A model generated the notes under the pieces. It was not told the origin of the DNA and ran no database searches. It saw nothing but the letters and a program-made list of their open reading frames with translations. The position numbers were made by a program, and so were the translations under genes. From the NCBI RefSeq assembly GCF_030268965.1, contig NZ_BSSE01000024.1:49887-113886 (forward strand): 64,000 nucleotides of DNA, written 5' to 3'. Each line of letters opens with the position of its first letter. Position 1 is the first letter of the stretch. Positions 51,448-59,522 of the stretch are shown here, in pieces. The stretch is from Microtetraspora sp. NBRC 16547 (GTDB lineage Bacteria; Actinomycetota; Actinomycetes; Streptosporangiales; Streptosporangiaceae).

Positions 51448-53009
51448 ACGACATCATCAACCGCCTGCGCGACGCGACCCAGGCCGTGGGCGAGACCATC
51501 GATCACCCTCCGGGGCTCTCCCTGGGCGAGAGCCGTACGAGAAGGTCCTGGCTGGTCCCGGTCGCCGCGGCGGCGTCCGTGACCGTCGCGGTCGCGGGCG
51601 GCGTTGCGGTCGTCAGGGGCGGGGACGGCGGCCTCGGCCAGGTCGCCGCGGCCGGCGCGGGCCCCGCCGCCGTGCCGAACTTCTTCGCCGAGGCCGGGGA
51701 CGACGGGATCACGATCAGGAGCGTGGACGGCGGCAGCGAGACCTCCCGCGTTCCGGAGCCTTCGGACAGGGAGCGGTTCGTCAGCATCCAGGCGGCCCAG
51801 GACAACCGCCTCTTCTACGCGGTGTCCGCGTCGGACGACTGCCGGCCACGCCTGTACCGGTTCCTGCTGGACGACGCCGGGAAGGTCGGTTCGTTCGACA
51901 CGCTGCCGTTCGCGCCGCCCGCGGGCACCAGGCCGACGTCGCTGGCCGTCAGCGGCGACGGGGCCAAGCTCGCGTACGGCACCGCGCCGTGTGGCCGCGA
52001 GCCGGGGACGGGAAGCCTGGTGGTGGCGGACACCGCGACCGGCGACAGCCGTACCTGGATCGCGAAGGACGGCACCGGTGCGACCAACCTGTCGATGACG
52101 GCCGACGGACGCTTCGTGCTTTTCACGCGGGATGTTGTCGGGGGCGTGGCCGCCGTCGCGGAGCCTGCGGTCGTCGAGCCGTCGCTCGTGCCGAGCGTCG
52201 AGGGATCGGCCGTGCCGAGCAGCGAGGCGACCCTCATGGCGACCGGCGCGCCGTCACCGGTGCCGACGATGACCGCGGAGCCGGCGAAACCGGTCATGTC
52301 TGAACCGACGGAGTCCGTCGCCCCGAGCCCGGTTCCAAGCGCTGTGCCGCCGGAAGTCCCGAGTGTCGCGCCCAGCGCGGTTCCGTCGGATATGCCGACC
52401 GCTGTGCCCACCGTCGCGCCGAGCCTTGTGCCGACCGTGGAGGCCATGTCATGGTGCCGTTTCTCGGCGGAGTCCGTCCCCGCCGTGCGGGGCGACGCGG
52501 CACTGACGACAGAGGCCGCGAAGGTCGAGCCCGGATCCGGGCCGGTCGAGTTGAAGCAGACCATCTGGGTGTGTCCGGACTCACCCGAGGTGAGGTTGCT
52601 CGACACGGGCGCACCCGGCGACAGCCTGGACAAGGCGGCGACCTTCTCGCTCTGGAAGCCAGGCAGCGAGGTGGCCAGCGGCGTCCTCGGCGCCAAGATC
52701 AGCCCGGACGGCACCCGTATCGTGGCCGCTCTGGGCGCTGTCGGCGTCGGGCTCGACGGCGGGAAGTTGCCGCCGGGGTCCGGCCCCTTCGGCCTCGCCG
52801 CGTTCAGTGCGGCCGACGGTGGGCCGCTGGGTGTCTTCTATCGCGAGGCCGGCACGCCTGGCCTCCGGCTGCTCGACATCGACGGCACCGGGGAGAACAT
52901 GCTTGTCACGCGGGACGGCGAGATCGGCGTCGTGGACGGCAAGGGCTACCGGACCCTGGTGGACGCCGGTGACGCCCTCGTGAATTTCGGCTCCAGGATC
53001 GCCTGGTAG
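51444..53009 (+). CDS. membrane partner of sigma factor 1, repeat-rich propeller-like ectodomain
   Basis: A 521-residue protein. About 34 cytoplasmic residues (MNDIINRLRDATQAVGETI...) precede one membrane helix (LVPVAAAASVTVAVAGGVAVV); the rest is outside. Residues about 80-225 and 330-520 have the short SVDGG/VSGDG/DTATGD turns of a beta-propeller, with cysteines that could pair. Between them lies a Val-Pro-Ser rich insert (PSLVPSVEGSAVP... AVPTVAPSLVPT), about 100 residues of near-tetrapeptide repeats. By position it is the likely anti-sigma factor, though no zinc (ZAS) motif is seen in the short cytoplasmic tail. A strong terminator follows. Confidence 0.65.
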   Translation: MNDIINRLRDATQAVGETIDHPPGLSLGESRTRRSWLVPVAAAASVTVAVAGGVAVVRGGDGGLGQVAAAGAGPAAVPNFFAEAGDDGITIRSVDGGSETSRVPEPSDRERFVSIQAAQDNRLFYAVSASDDCRPRLYRFLLDDAGKVGSFDTLPFAPPAGTRPTSLAVSGDGAKLAYGTAPCGREPGTGSLVVADTATGDSRTWIAKDGTGATNLSMTADGRFVLFTRDVVGGVAAVAEPAVVEPSLVPSVEGSAVPSSEATLMATGAPSPVPTMTAEPAKPVMSEPTESVAPSPVPSAVPPEVPSVAPSAVPSDMPTAVPTVAPSLVPTVEAMSWCRFSAESVPAVRGDAALTTEAAKVEPGSGPVELKQTIWVCPDSPEVRLLDTGAPGDSLDKAATFSLWKPGSEVASGVLGAKISPDGTRIVAALGAVGVGLDGGKLPPGSGPFGLAAFSAADGGPLGVFYREAGTPGLRLLDIDGTGENMLVTRDGEIGVVDGKGYRTLVDAGDALVNFGSRIAW

Positions 53010-53027
53010 ACCTCTGCCCGGCTTGTT

Positions 53028-53065
53028 CGGCCGGTCTGCCGGGGTTGTGCCCCGGAGACCGGCCG
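53028..53065 (+). terminator. strong hairpin terminator after sigma cassette 1
   Basis: CGGCCGGTCT...AGACCGGCCG with an inner CCGGGG/CCCCGG makes a stem of about 16 bp around TTGTG, followed by TTCCTGTTTC. It begins 18 bp after the stop codon and separates the two sigma cassettes. Confidence 0.8.
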
Positions 53066-53121
53066 TTCCTGTTTCTCGCGCATCAGAAGCAGCACGAGGC
53101 GCGTTGGTGCGTCTCTGTTGT

Positions 53122-53649
53122 GTGAAAGTGGAACTGCTCTCCCGTGGAGAGCCCTTGATCCGGGAACGCGTCGACGTCGCGGCGCTGTTCGCCGACCATC
53201 ATCTCGGCCTGGTACGGCTGGCGTTGCTCATGGTGGGCGACGTCGCCACGGCCGAGGACGTCGTCCAGGAGGCGTTCGCGCGCACCCATGCCGGACGACG
53301 CCGGTTGCGTGATCCCGGCTGTGCCCTCGCGTACGTGCGGTCGGCGGTGCTCAACGGCTGCCGGTCCGTGCTGCGGCGCAGGAGCGTCGCCTTCCGGCGG
53401 GCCGTGCCGTACGAGCCGCCGGTCTGGTCGGCGGAGAGCGTCGCGTTGATCGGCGAGGAGCGGCGCGAGGTCCTGATCGCTTTGAGCGGCCTGCCGCGCA
53501 GGCAGCGCGAGGCGCTCGTGCTGCGGTTCTACCTCGACCTCTCGTACGAGGAGATCGCCGACACCATGGGCGTCGCCGGGAGCACGGCGCGCTCCACCAT
53601 CACACGGGGGCTCGCCGCCCTCGCCCGGAATCTTGGGGAGGAATCATGA
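53122..53649 (+). CDS. SigE-family ECF sigma factor (cassette 2)
   Basis: About 175 residues from GTG 53122; TTG 53155, preceded by GGAGAG, is an alternative. Region 2 includes LVRLALLMVGDVATAEDVVQEAFARTH and region 4 LSGLPRRQREALVLRFYLDLSYEEIADTMGVAGSTARSTITRGL. It shares YEPPVWSAES and much of region 4 with cassette 1, suggesting an old tandem duplication. It overlaps the next gene as ATGA. Confidence 0.87.
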   Translation: MKVELLSRGEPLIRERVDVAALFADHHLGLVRLALLMVGDVATAEDVVQEAFARTHAGRRRLRDPGCALAYVRSAVLNGCRSVLRRRSVAFRRAVPYEPPVWSAESVALIGEERREVLIALSGLPRRQREALVLRFYLDLSYEEIADTMGVAGSTARSTITRGLAALARNLGEES

Positions 53650-54257
53650 TCGAAGAGCGTCTTCGTGAAGCCCTGTCGGAGGCGGCGGCGACCGCCGACC
53701 TCCGGTCCGTCCGCCCGCTGACCGCGCCGTCGAGGCGCTCCCGCGCCCAGATCTCCCGGTTCGTGGTCGTTCCCGCCGTGCTGGTCGCCGCCGTCTCTCT
53801 CGGGGTGTTCCTGCTGGTACGGCCCGCACCTCCGGCCACGACGGCGGCCAATCCTGTGGCGTACAGCATGGTCCAGCTCAGCCTGGTGGGGGCGGATTCC
53901 TGGCAGGACGAGGTCGCGGTGTTCCTTTGCGGCAAGAACGATGCCTTCCCGGTGTGCAAGAAGCGTGCGGCGACCGAGGACGATCGGCAGCGGATCCGGA
54001 AGGTTCTGGAGTCGCTGCCCGGGGTCGAGTCCGTCAAGTTCGAGTCGCAGATGGAGGCCTACGAGAAATTCCGCGCCGCCAACAGCGACAATTCCCGGCT
54101 TGTCGATGTGATCAAACCGACAGATATGCCGGAGTCCTTCCGGGGGAAGCTGAAGCAGGGGGCCGATCACAAGGGGGTGGTGAGGGGCGTCGAGCACATG
54201 CCCGGAATCTCGAACGTCGTCGACACGGTGTGCATAAGGGACCGGTCGAAGTGCTGA
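53646..54257 (+). CDS. membrane partner of sigma factor 2 with an FtsX-like extracellular domain
   Basis: A 203-residue protein. About 38 cytoplasmic residues (MIEERLREALSEAAATADL...) precede one helix (FVVVPAVLVAAVSLGVFLLV). The outside part, about residues 75-190, resembles the extracellular domain of the cell-division protein FtsX: VAVFLC...VCKKRA, DDRQRIRKVLESLPGVESVKFES, EAYEKFR, PTDMPESFRGKLKQG and GVEHMPGISNVVD. In mycobacterial FtsX this domain binds the peptidoglycan hydrolase RipC. None of FtsX's other membrane helices is present. By gene order it is a candidate anti-sigma factor that senses the wall; this is inference. Confidence 0.75.
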   Translation: MIEERLREALSEAAATADLRSVRPLTAPSRRSRAQISRFVVVPAVLVAAVSLGVFLLVRPAPPATTAANPVAYSMVQLSLVGADSWQDEVAVFLCGKNDAFPVCKKRAATEDDRQRIRKVLESLPGVESVKFESQMEAYEKFRAANSDNSRLVDVIKPTDMPESFRGKLKQGADHKGVVRGVEHMPGISNVVDTVCIRDRSKC

Positions 54258-54348
54258 GGCCCTGACGCCGTACGCGCTCCCGCCCGGTCGAACCGGAGGG
54301 CCTAGCCTCGAAGGAGGGCACGTGTGTCGCCGCCCCGAGGAGGGCGTC

Positions 54349-55611
54349 ATGGCCGCCATGTCACCCGCGTCATCTGTGGCGGCCCGTCTGGGGTCCGTGC
54401 GGGGATGGCAGGAGGATCTCTACCGGGACCTGCATCGGCACCCTGAGCTGTCCCACCATGAGCGGCGTACCGCCGCGAAGATCGCCGAGCGCCTCGGCCG
54501 GATCGGCTGCCAGGTGCACCAGGGGGTCGGCGGCACCGGTGTGGTCGGGGTGCTGCGTAACGGCGACGGTCCGACGGTGCTGCTCCGGGCGGACATGGAC
54601 GCGCTGCCGGTGCGTGAGGCGACCGGCCTGCCGTACGCCAGCACCGACACGGTCACGGACCCCGGCGGGCGCGAGATACCGATCGCGCACGCCTGCGGAC
54701 ACGATGTACACGTCACCTGTCTGCTCGGCGCGGCCCAGTTGCTCGCCGAGGGGACCGGCCGGTGGCGGGGCACGGTGGTGGCGCTGTTCCAGCCGGCCGA
54801 GGAGACCGGCGACGGCGCGCGGGCCATGCTCGACGACGGCCTCGCCGAGCTGATTCCGGCCCCGGATGTGGCGCTCGCGCAGCACGTGCTGCCGGCGCCG
54901 GCCGGGCACGTCGGCACTCATGCCGGTCCGGTGCTCTCCGCCGCCGACAGCGGGCGCGTCACCGTGTACGGACGCGGAGCCCACGGCTCGATGCCGCAGG
55001 CGGCCGTCGACCCTGTGGTCCTCGCGGCGATGATCGTGATCCGGCTGCAGACCATCGTGTCCCGTGAGACCTCGCCGGGGGAGACCGCGGTGGTCACGGT
55101 CGGCAGCGTCCAGGCCGGCACGAAGAGCAACATCATCCCCGATCACGCCGTGCTGGAGTTCAACATCCGCACCTACGACGAGCGGACCAGAAGCGCGATC
55201 CTGGACGCGGTGCGCCGCATCGTCCTCGCCGAGTGCCAGGCGTCGCGGTGTCCGAAGGCTCCGGAGATCGAGCTGTTCGACCGCTTCCCGCTGACCGACA
55301 ACGATCCCGTGACCACCGGTCGGGTGGCCGCCGCGTTCGGTGAGTTCTTCGGCGACCGGGCCGGGCCGATGGGCCGGCAGACCGCCAGCGAGGACTTCAG
55401 TGACATCCCGAACGCCCTGGGAGTCCCGTACACCTACTGGGGCATCGGCGGCATCGACCCCGAGACCTACCGCAGGGCCGAGGCCACCGGCCGGGTGGCG
55501 CAGGACATCCCGGTGAACCATTCCGCCGCGTTCGCCCCGGTCCCGCAGCCCACCTTGGACACCGGTTCCCAGGCCCTGGTCGTCGCCGCTCTCGCGTGGC
55601 TCGGCCGCTGA
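54349..55611 (+). CDS. M20D-type amidohydrolase
   Basis: A 420-residue metal-dependent amidohydrolase of the IAA-amino-acid hydrolase/hippurate hydrolase group. Motifs are DLHRHPELSHHE, RADMDALPV, HACGHDVH (the metal Cys and His), PAEETGDGA and GAHGSMPQ. AGGAGG lies just before ATG 54349. It is cytoplasmic, with no signal. The substrate is probably an N-acyl amino acid; it is not linked to neighbours by overlap. Confidence 0.87.
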   Translation: MAAMSPASSVAARLGSVRGWQEDLYRDLHRHPELSHHERRTAAKIAERLGRIGCQVHQGVGGTGVVGVLRNGDGPTVLLRADMDALPVREATGLPYASTDTVTDPGGREIPIAHACGHDVHVTCLLGAAQLLAEGTGRWRGTVVALFQPAEETGDGARAMLDDGLAELIPAPDVALAQHVLPAPAGHVGTHAGPVLSAADSGRVTVYGRGAHGSMPQAAVDPVVLAAMIVIRLQTIVSRETSPGETAVVTVGSVQAGTKSNIIPDHAVLEFNIRTYDERTRSAILDAVRRIVLAECQASRCPKAPEIELFDRFPLTDNDPVTTGRVAAAFGEFFGDRAGPMGRQTASEDFSDIPNALGVPYTYWGIGGIDPETYRRAEATGRVAQDIPVNHSAAFAPVPQPTLDTGSQALVVAALAWLGR

Positions 55612-55612
55612 C

Positions 55613-55765
55613 TCACCGCCGGTCCCCGGAACCGGGGACGTCGCCGCGGCCGCCCGGCGGGATGTCGAGCCGGGCGGCGCGCACCGCAGTCAACGCGCCG
55701 TTGAGCCCGAACGCGAAGGTGCCCGTCAGGTCCAGCGCGAGCAGCAGCAGCGGTTCGGCGTTCAT
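55613..55765 (-). pseudogene. truncated TRIC-family (UPF0126) cation channel gene
   Basis: A 50-codon minus-strand frame begins with ATG 55765 and reads MNAEPLLLLALDLTGTFAFG then LNGALTAVRAARLD, the first helix and loop of trimeric intracellular cation channel proteins, which are normally about 200 residues. After residue 35 it continues PPGGRGDVPGSGDRR and stops, which could be the original hydrophilic C-terminal tail joined by a large internal deletion. The rest of the 55612-56008 gap shows no other gene. Confidence 0.6.
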
Positions 55766-56008
55766 CCGGCGTGGATACCCGTCATGGGTGCGTTTTCGCT
55801 GATGAGACGCCCAGGTTCGAGCTCACTCTGAGGGTGGTCGCGGCGAAGCCCGACCGGCGCTCGCTCGGCCGGCGTCCCCCGGCGGAGTCGGGCGAGGTCC
55901 TTCGAGAGCGCCCAGATCGTCCATACGGCGAACGCCTGACGATGTACGGCCGATGCCGCGTAGGGTGGGGGCGGGCGGCAGCCGCACGAGATCGAGGAGG
56001 CCGGGCGC

Positions 56009-56839
56009 TTGGGCATGATGATGGCGGTGAGCTTCACCCGCTACGGGCGTCTCTATTACCTCGATCCCGGAGGGCACTCCCCGAAGGTCGGCGACAAAGT
56101 GCTCGTGCCGACCGAATCCGGGCCAGAGGTGGCCGAGTGCATCTGGGCCCCGCAGTACGTCAGCGAGGACGTCGACGGTCTGCCGGTCTGCGCGGGCATC
56201 GCGACCGAGGAGCACCTGGCCAGGGACGAGACCAACCGCCGCCGCAGGGCTGAGGCTCGCAGCGTGTCCAAGCGCCTGATCAGACGACACGAACTGCCCA
56301 TGAAGGTCGTCGGCGTCGACTATGTGGACGCCGACAACGTCTTCACCGTGTACTTCTCGGCCCCGCACCGCGTCGACTTCCGCGCGCTGGTGCGGGACCT
56401 CGCCCGCAACCTCCGGGCCCGGGTGGAGCTGCGACAGATCGGGCCGCGCGACGAGGCCCGGCTCCAGGGCGGCATCGGGCCGTGCGGACGCGACCTGTGC
56501 TGCGCGACCTTCCTGAAGGACTTCGAGCCCGTCTCGGTCCGGATGGCCAAGGATCAGGACCTTCCGGTCAACCCGCTCCGGATCGCCGGAGCCTGCGGGC
56601 GGCTGATGTGCTGCCTGAAATACGAGCACCCGCTGTACGTCGAGGCGCAGCGGACCTTCCCGAGGACGGGTTCCCGGGTGGAGACGGATGAGGGCCCGGG
56701 GCAGGTCGTCGGCAGGAACGTGCCGGGAGACTACGTCACCGTGCGGCTCGACGACGGCGGGCGCCGGTGCCAGTGCTCACGCGCCTCGGTCTGCGGTCCG
56801 CGTAAGGCCCACGACGAGAGGTATGAGCCGCAAGCGTGA
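56009..56839 (+). CDS. ricT: PSP1/RicT-type protein
   Basis: About 276 residues. AGGAGG lies eight bases before TTG 56009, which favours it over ATG 56015, though several ATGs follow in frame. The PSP1 domain includes MKVVGVDYVDADNVFTVYFSA, RVDFRALVRDLAR and RIGPRDEARLQGGIG-like segments. The cysteines in GPCGRDLCC and CGRLMCCLKYEH match those of B. subtilis RicT (YaaT), which binds iron-sulfur clusters with RicA and RicF and influences RNA processing. In Firmicutes it sits next to holB; here it is about 5 kb downstream. It overlaps the next gene as GTGA. Confidence 0.88.
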   Translation: MGMMMAVSFTRYGRLYYLDPGGHSPKVGDKVLVPTESGPEVAECIWAPQYVSEDVDGLPVCAGIATEEHLARDETNRRRRAEARSVSKRLIRRHELPMKVVGVDYVDADNVFTVYFSAPHRVDFRALVRDLARNLRARVELRQIGPRDEARLQGGIGPCGRDLCCATFLKDFEPVSVRMAKDQDLPVNPLRIAGACGRLMCCLKYEHPLYVEAQRTFPRTGSRVETDEGPGQVVGRNVPGDYVTVRLDDGGRRCQCSRASVCGPRKAHDERYEPQA

Positions 56840-58389
56840 AGATCGTTCGATCAGCGGGGCCTGCAGGGCCTTCGGCGTTGTCCGGCCGGGTCCGCAGGGT
56901 GGCGGCGGCCTTCCTGGCGCTGGCACTCGTGGCCACGGGATGCGCCGACGAGCAGGAGAAGCCCCGGGCCGAGGCACCGACGCCGGCGCTCCAGCCGTTC
57001 TACAGTCAGACGCTCGACTGGAAGGACTGCGGCGACGGCTTCCAGTGCTCCCGCGCCGAAGTGCCGCTCGACTACTCTGCGCCGTCCGGCGAGAAGATCG
57101 GGATCAGCCTGATCCGGCTGCCCGCCACCGGGAAGCGCATCGGCTCCTTGCTGATCAACCCCGGCGGGCCGGGCGGATCCGGCGTCGAGTACGCGCGGGC
57201 CGCGCGCTCGGTGCTCAGCGAGAAGGTCCGGTCGCGGTTCGACGTCATCGGCTTCGACCCGAGGGGCGTGGGCGAGTCCAGTCCCGTCCGCTGCATGTCC
57301 GGCGGCGATCTCGACGCCTACGTGAGCCTGGACGCCAGTCCCGACACGCCCGCCGAGGTCAAGGCGCTCGAAGACGGGTCCAAGGCGTTCGCGACCGCCT
57401 GCGGCGCCAAGGCGGGCCGGCTGCTTCCTTTCGTCGGCACGGCCGACGCGGCCAGGGACATGGACGTGCTGCGCGGCGTTCTCGGCGACTCCGGCCTGAG
57501 CTACCTCGGCAAGTCGTACGGCACTTACCTGGGCGCGGTCTACGCCGACCTGTTCCCGAAGAAGGTCCGCGCTCTGGTCCTCGACGGCGCGGTGGACCCC
57601 TCGGTCCCGGCGCTGAAGTCCAACGAGACCCAGGCGAAGGGGTTCGAGGTGGCGATGACCGCCTTCCTCCAGGACTGCTTCGAGGACGGCGCCTGCCCCT
57701 TCTCCAGCCGTACGGTCGAGGGGGCCATGAAGGAGCTGTCGGACCTGCTCGCGAGGGCTGACGAACATCCGCTGAAGAACGGGCTGGGCGACGGTCGCGA
57801 GATCAACGAGTCGTGGACGGTCCTCGGCGTCGTCACGCCGCTGTACAACCGGGATTCGTGGCCGGCGTTGCGGGAGGCTCTCGGGCACGCCTTCAACGGC
57901 GACGGCACCGACCTGCTGCGGATGGCCGACCTGATGCTGGACCGCAAGTCCGACGGCTCGTATTCCAACCAGACCGAGTCGAACATGGCGATCAACTGTG
58001 TGGACCACCCTTACCCGAAGGACGCCGCCGCGTACGCCGAGGGAGCCGTCGAGGCGCGGAAGGTCGCCCCGCATTTCGGAAATTTCGTGATGTGGGGCTC
58101 GCTGCCCTGTGCGTACTGGCCGGTGGCGCCCAAGGGGACCGACAAGAAGCTCACCGCCGCGGGCGCCCCGCCGATCGTCGTCGTCGGCACCTCACGCGAC
58201 CCGGCCACGCCGTACGAGTGGGCGGAGGGGCTGGCCTCGCAGCTCAGCTCGGGTGTCCTGCTCGGATTCGACGGTGACGGCCACACCGCCTACCGGACAG
58301 GCTCGGAGTGCGTGGACAAGGTGGTCGACGACTACCTGATCTCACTCAAGGCGCCCAAGCACGGCACCATGTGCCCGAAGATCACATGA
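56836..58389 (+). CDS. secreted alpha/beta hydrolase, tripeptidyl aminopeptidase type
   Basis: A 517-residue lipoprotein from GTG 56836. After the hydrophobic segment VAAAFLALALVATGC (lipobox LVATGC) comes the hydrolase: INPGGPGGSGVEYA oxyanion region, GFDPRGVGES, nucleophile in LGKSYGTYLG, acid in TSRDPATPYEWA and His in DGDGHTAY. The C-terminal part is the TAP-like domain with paired cysteines. Such enzymes (SlpD/SlpE, Tap) remove tripeptides from exported proteins. It is translationally coupled to ricT, although their functions are not obviously linked. Confidence 0.88.
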   Translation: MKIVRSAGPAGPSALSGRVRRVAAAFLALALVATGCADEQEKPRAEAPTPALQPFYSQTLDWKDCGDGFQCSRAEVPLDYSAPSGEKIGISLIRLPATGKRIGSLLINPGGPGGSGVEYARAARSVLSEKVRSRFDVIGFDPRGVGESSPVRCMSGGDLDAYVSLDASPDTPAEVKALEDGSKAFATACGAKAGRLLPFVGTADAARDMDVLRGVLGDSGLSYLGKSYGTYLGAVYADLFPKKVRALVLDGAVDPSVPALKSNETQAKGFEVAMTAFLQDCFEDGACPFSSRTVEGAMKELSDLLARADEHPLKNGLGDGREINESWTVLGVVTPLYNRDSWPALREALGHAFNGDGTDLLRMADLMLDRKSDGSYSNQTESNMAINCVDHPYPKDAAAYAEGAVEARKVAPHFGNFVMWGSLPCAYWPVAPKGTDKKLTAAGAPPIVVVGTSRDPATPYEWAEGLASQLSSGVLLGFDGDGHTAYRTGSECVDKVVDDYLISLKAPKHGTMCPKIT

Positions 58390-58456
58390 CGTCGCGGAGG
58401 AGGGCGCGAGAAGGGGGCGCGAGCCTGTAGACTTCTGTACGCTGCCGTACGGCAAC

Positions 58457-58533
58457 GCCGCCTTAGCTCAGTCGGCCAGAGCGACGCACTCGTAATGCGT
58501 AGGTCTGGGGTTCGATTCCCCAAGGCGGCTCCA
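58457..58533 (+). tRNA. tRNA-Thr (anticodon CGT), integration site
   Basis: The acceptor GCCGCCT pairs with AGGCGGC over 7 bp. The D stem is GCTC/GAGC, the anticodon stem ACGCA/TGCGT encloses CTCGTAA (anticodon CGT, Thr ACG), and the T stem is TGGGG/CCCCA with TTCGATT. CCA is encoded at 58531-58533. Two partial copies of its 3' part lie downstream. Confidence 0.96.
58489..58533 (+). repeat. att-type repeat, copy 1 (within tRNA-Thr)
   Basis: A 45-bp segment from the first base of the anticodon loop to the CCA end. Identical copies occur at 61248-61292 and 62238-62282. A tRNA 3' half repeated downstream is the mark of site-specific integration by a tyrosine recombinase. Confidence 0.85.
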
Positions 58534-58540
58534 GCTCAGA

Positions 58541-58566
58541 GGCCTCTTCCAATCAAGGAAGGGGCC
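58541..58566 (+). terminator. terminator of tRNA-Thr
   Basis: GGCCTCTTCC and GGAAGGGGCC form a 10-bp stem (one G-U) with loop AATCAA, followed by TTCTT, eight bases after the tRNA. Confidence 0.75.
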
Positions 58567-58569
58567 TTC

Positions 58570-58590
58570 TTGCTAACACCCTTGCTAACA
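58570..58590 (+). repeat. paired TTGCTAACA repeats (possible integrase arm sites), cluster A
   Basis: TTGCTAACA occurs at 58570-58578 and 58582-58590, 12 bp apart, just after the tRNA terminator. Related pairs flank the third tRNA copy. Short repeats of this kind beside an att core are typical arm-type sites for tyrosine integrases. Confidence 0.5.
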
Positions 58591-58628
58591 GCGGCCGTTG
58601 ATCATCACCGGCCCCCTTAGGCGCGTTC

Positions 58629-59468
58629 TTGATCAAGGGTGCAGAAAGCCCCTTCCGGTTGTGGAAGGGGCTGTTGAGGGGCATTCCTCAGGGTGCTTTC
58701 TCGAGTGCTTGGGCGAAGACCTCGGCGACGGTCGCTTCTGCGGAGTGGATACCTCAGCCCGATCGACTACGAGAAGCAGCTAGATATGGTGCTACTCGCC
58801 GCATAACAGTCGGTGTCCACGTTTCGGGGGGGAACCCCCGAGCTGTCGCATTGGACGGGGCGACACAGTTTCTCTCGACCGAGAAGTCTGTGCTCCGCAC
58901 GGACCGCAGTTTCAGCGTGGCCGCCTGGGTGCGGCTGGACAGCGCTGTTCTGGGGAAGGAGTTCCGGCTGCCGGAGGGCTGGTTCGCGCTGACCGCGGTC
59001 AGCCAGCCTGGGCCGGTGGCTGACGCGCTGACGCATTCCCCCTTCTACCTGGGTGCCCGGGCCATCGACGAGGAGACTCCGGACGTGGTGAAGTGGTGCC
59101 TGGAGGCCACGCCCGTCGACGGAGACCCCCCTGGCCCGCCGTGGCCGTACGTGTGGGAGAACGCCTTCTCCAGGACGATCCTGGACTCATCCGTGTTGGA
59201 CGAATGGGTGCTCTTGGTCGGTGTCATGGACGCGGAGAACTTCGAGATTCGCCTGTACATTCCCGGCACGGACGACTCCGGCTCGGCGAAGCCAGTCGAT
59301 GACTGGCCGTTCTGGCACGCCGATGCGCCGGTCCACATCGGGCAGGCCTATTGGCGTGACGACCCGGTCGACAACTGGCACGGCTCGATCGGCCCGGTCC
59401 GGCTCTACCAGGGCGTGCTCACGCGCGAGGACGCGTACAGGGTCTACCGCGAGGACCTCGGGGGCTGA
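58629..59468 (+). CDS. LamG-like domain protein, probably N-terminally truncated
   Basis: An open frame of 279 codons. Only residues from about 69 resemble a LamG/concanavalin A-like jelly roll: AVALDGATQFLSTEKSVLRTDRSFSVAAWVRLDS, later DEWVLLVGVMDAENFEIRLYI, and SIGPVRLYQGVLTREDAYRVY at the end. This is the usual C-terminal carbohydrate/ligand-binding module of large secreted actinomycete proteins. The only start in reach is TTG 58629, in sequence that looks noncoding, and no signal peptide is present, so the domain has probably been cut from a larger gene. It lies between att copies 1 and 2. Confidence 0.6.
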   Translation: MIKGAESPFRLWKGLLRGIPQGAFSSAWAKTSATVASAEWIPQPDRLREAARYGATRRITVGVHVSGGNPRAVALDGATQFLSTEKSVLRTDRSFSVAAWVRLDSAVLGKEFRLPEGWFALTAVSQPGPVADALTHSPFYLGARAIDEETPDVVKWCLEATPVDGDPPGPPWPYVWENAFSRTILDSSVLDEWVLLVGVMDAENFEIRLYIPGTDDSGSAKPVDDWPFWHADAPVHIGQAYWRDDPVDNWHGSIGPVRLYQGVLTREDAYRVYREDLGG

Positions 59469-59522
59469 CCTTGCCCTGGCCCTCCCACGACGACATAAAG
59501 ACCAACGGGCAGGAAGAGGCGC

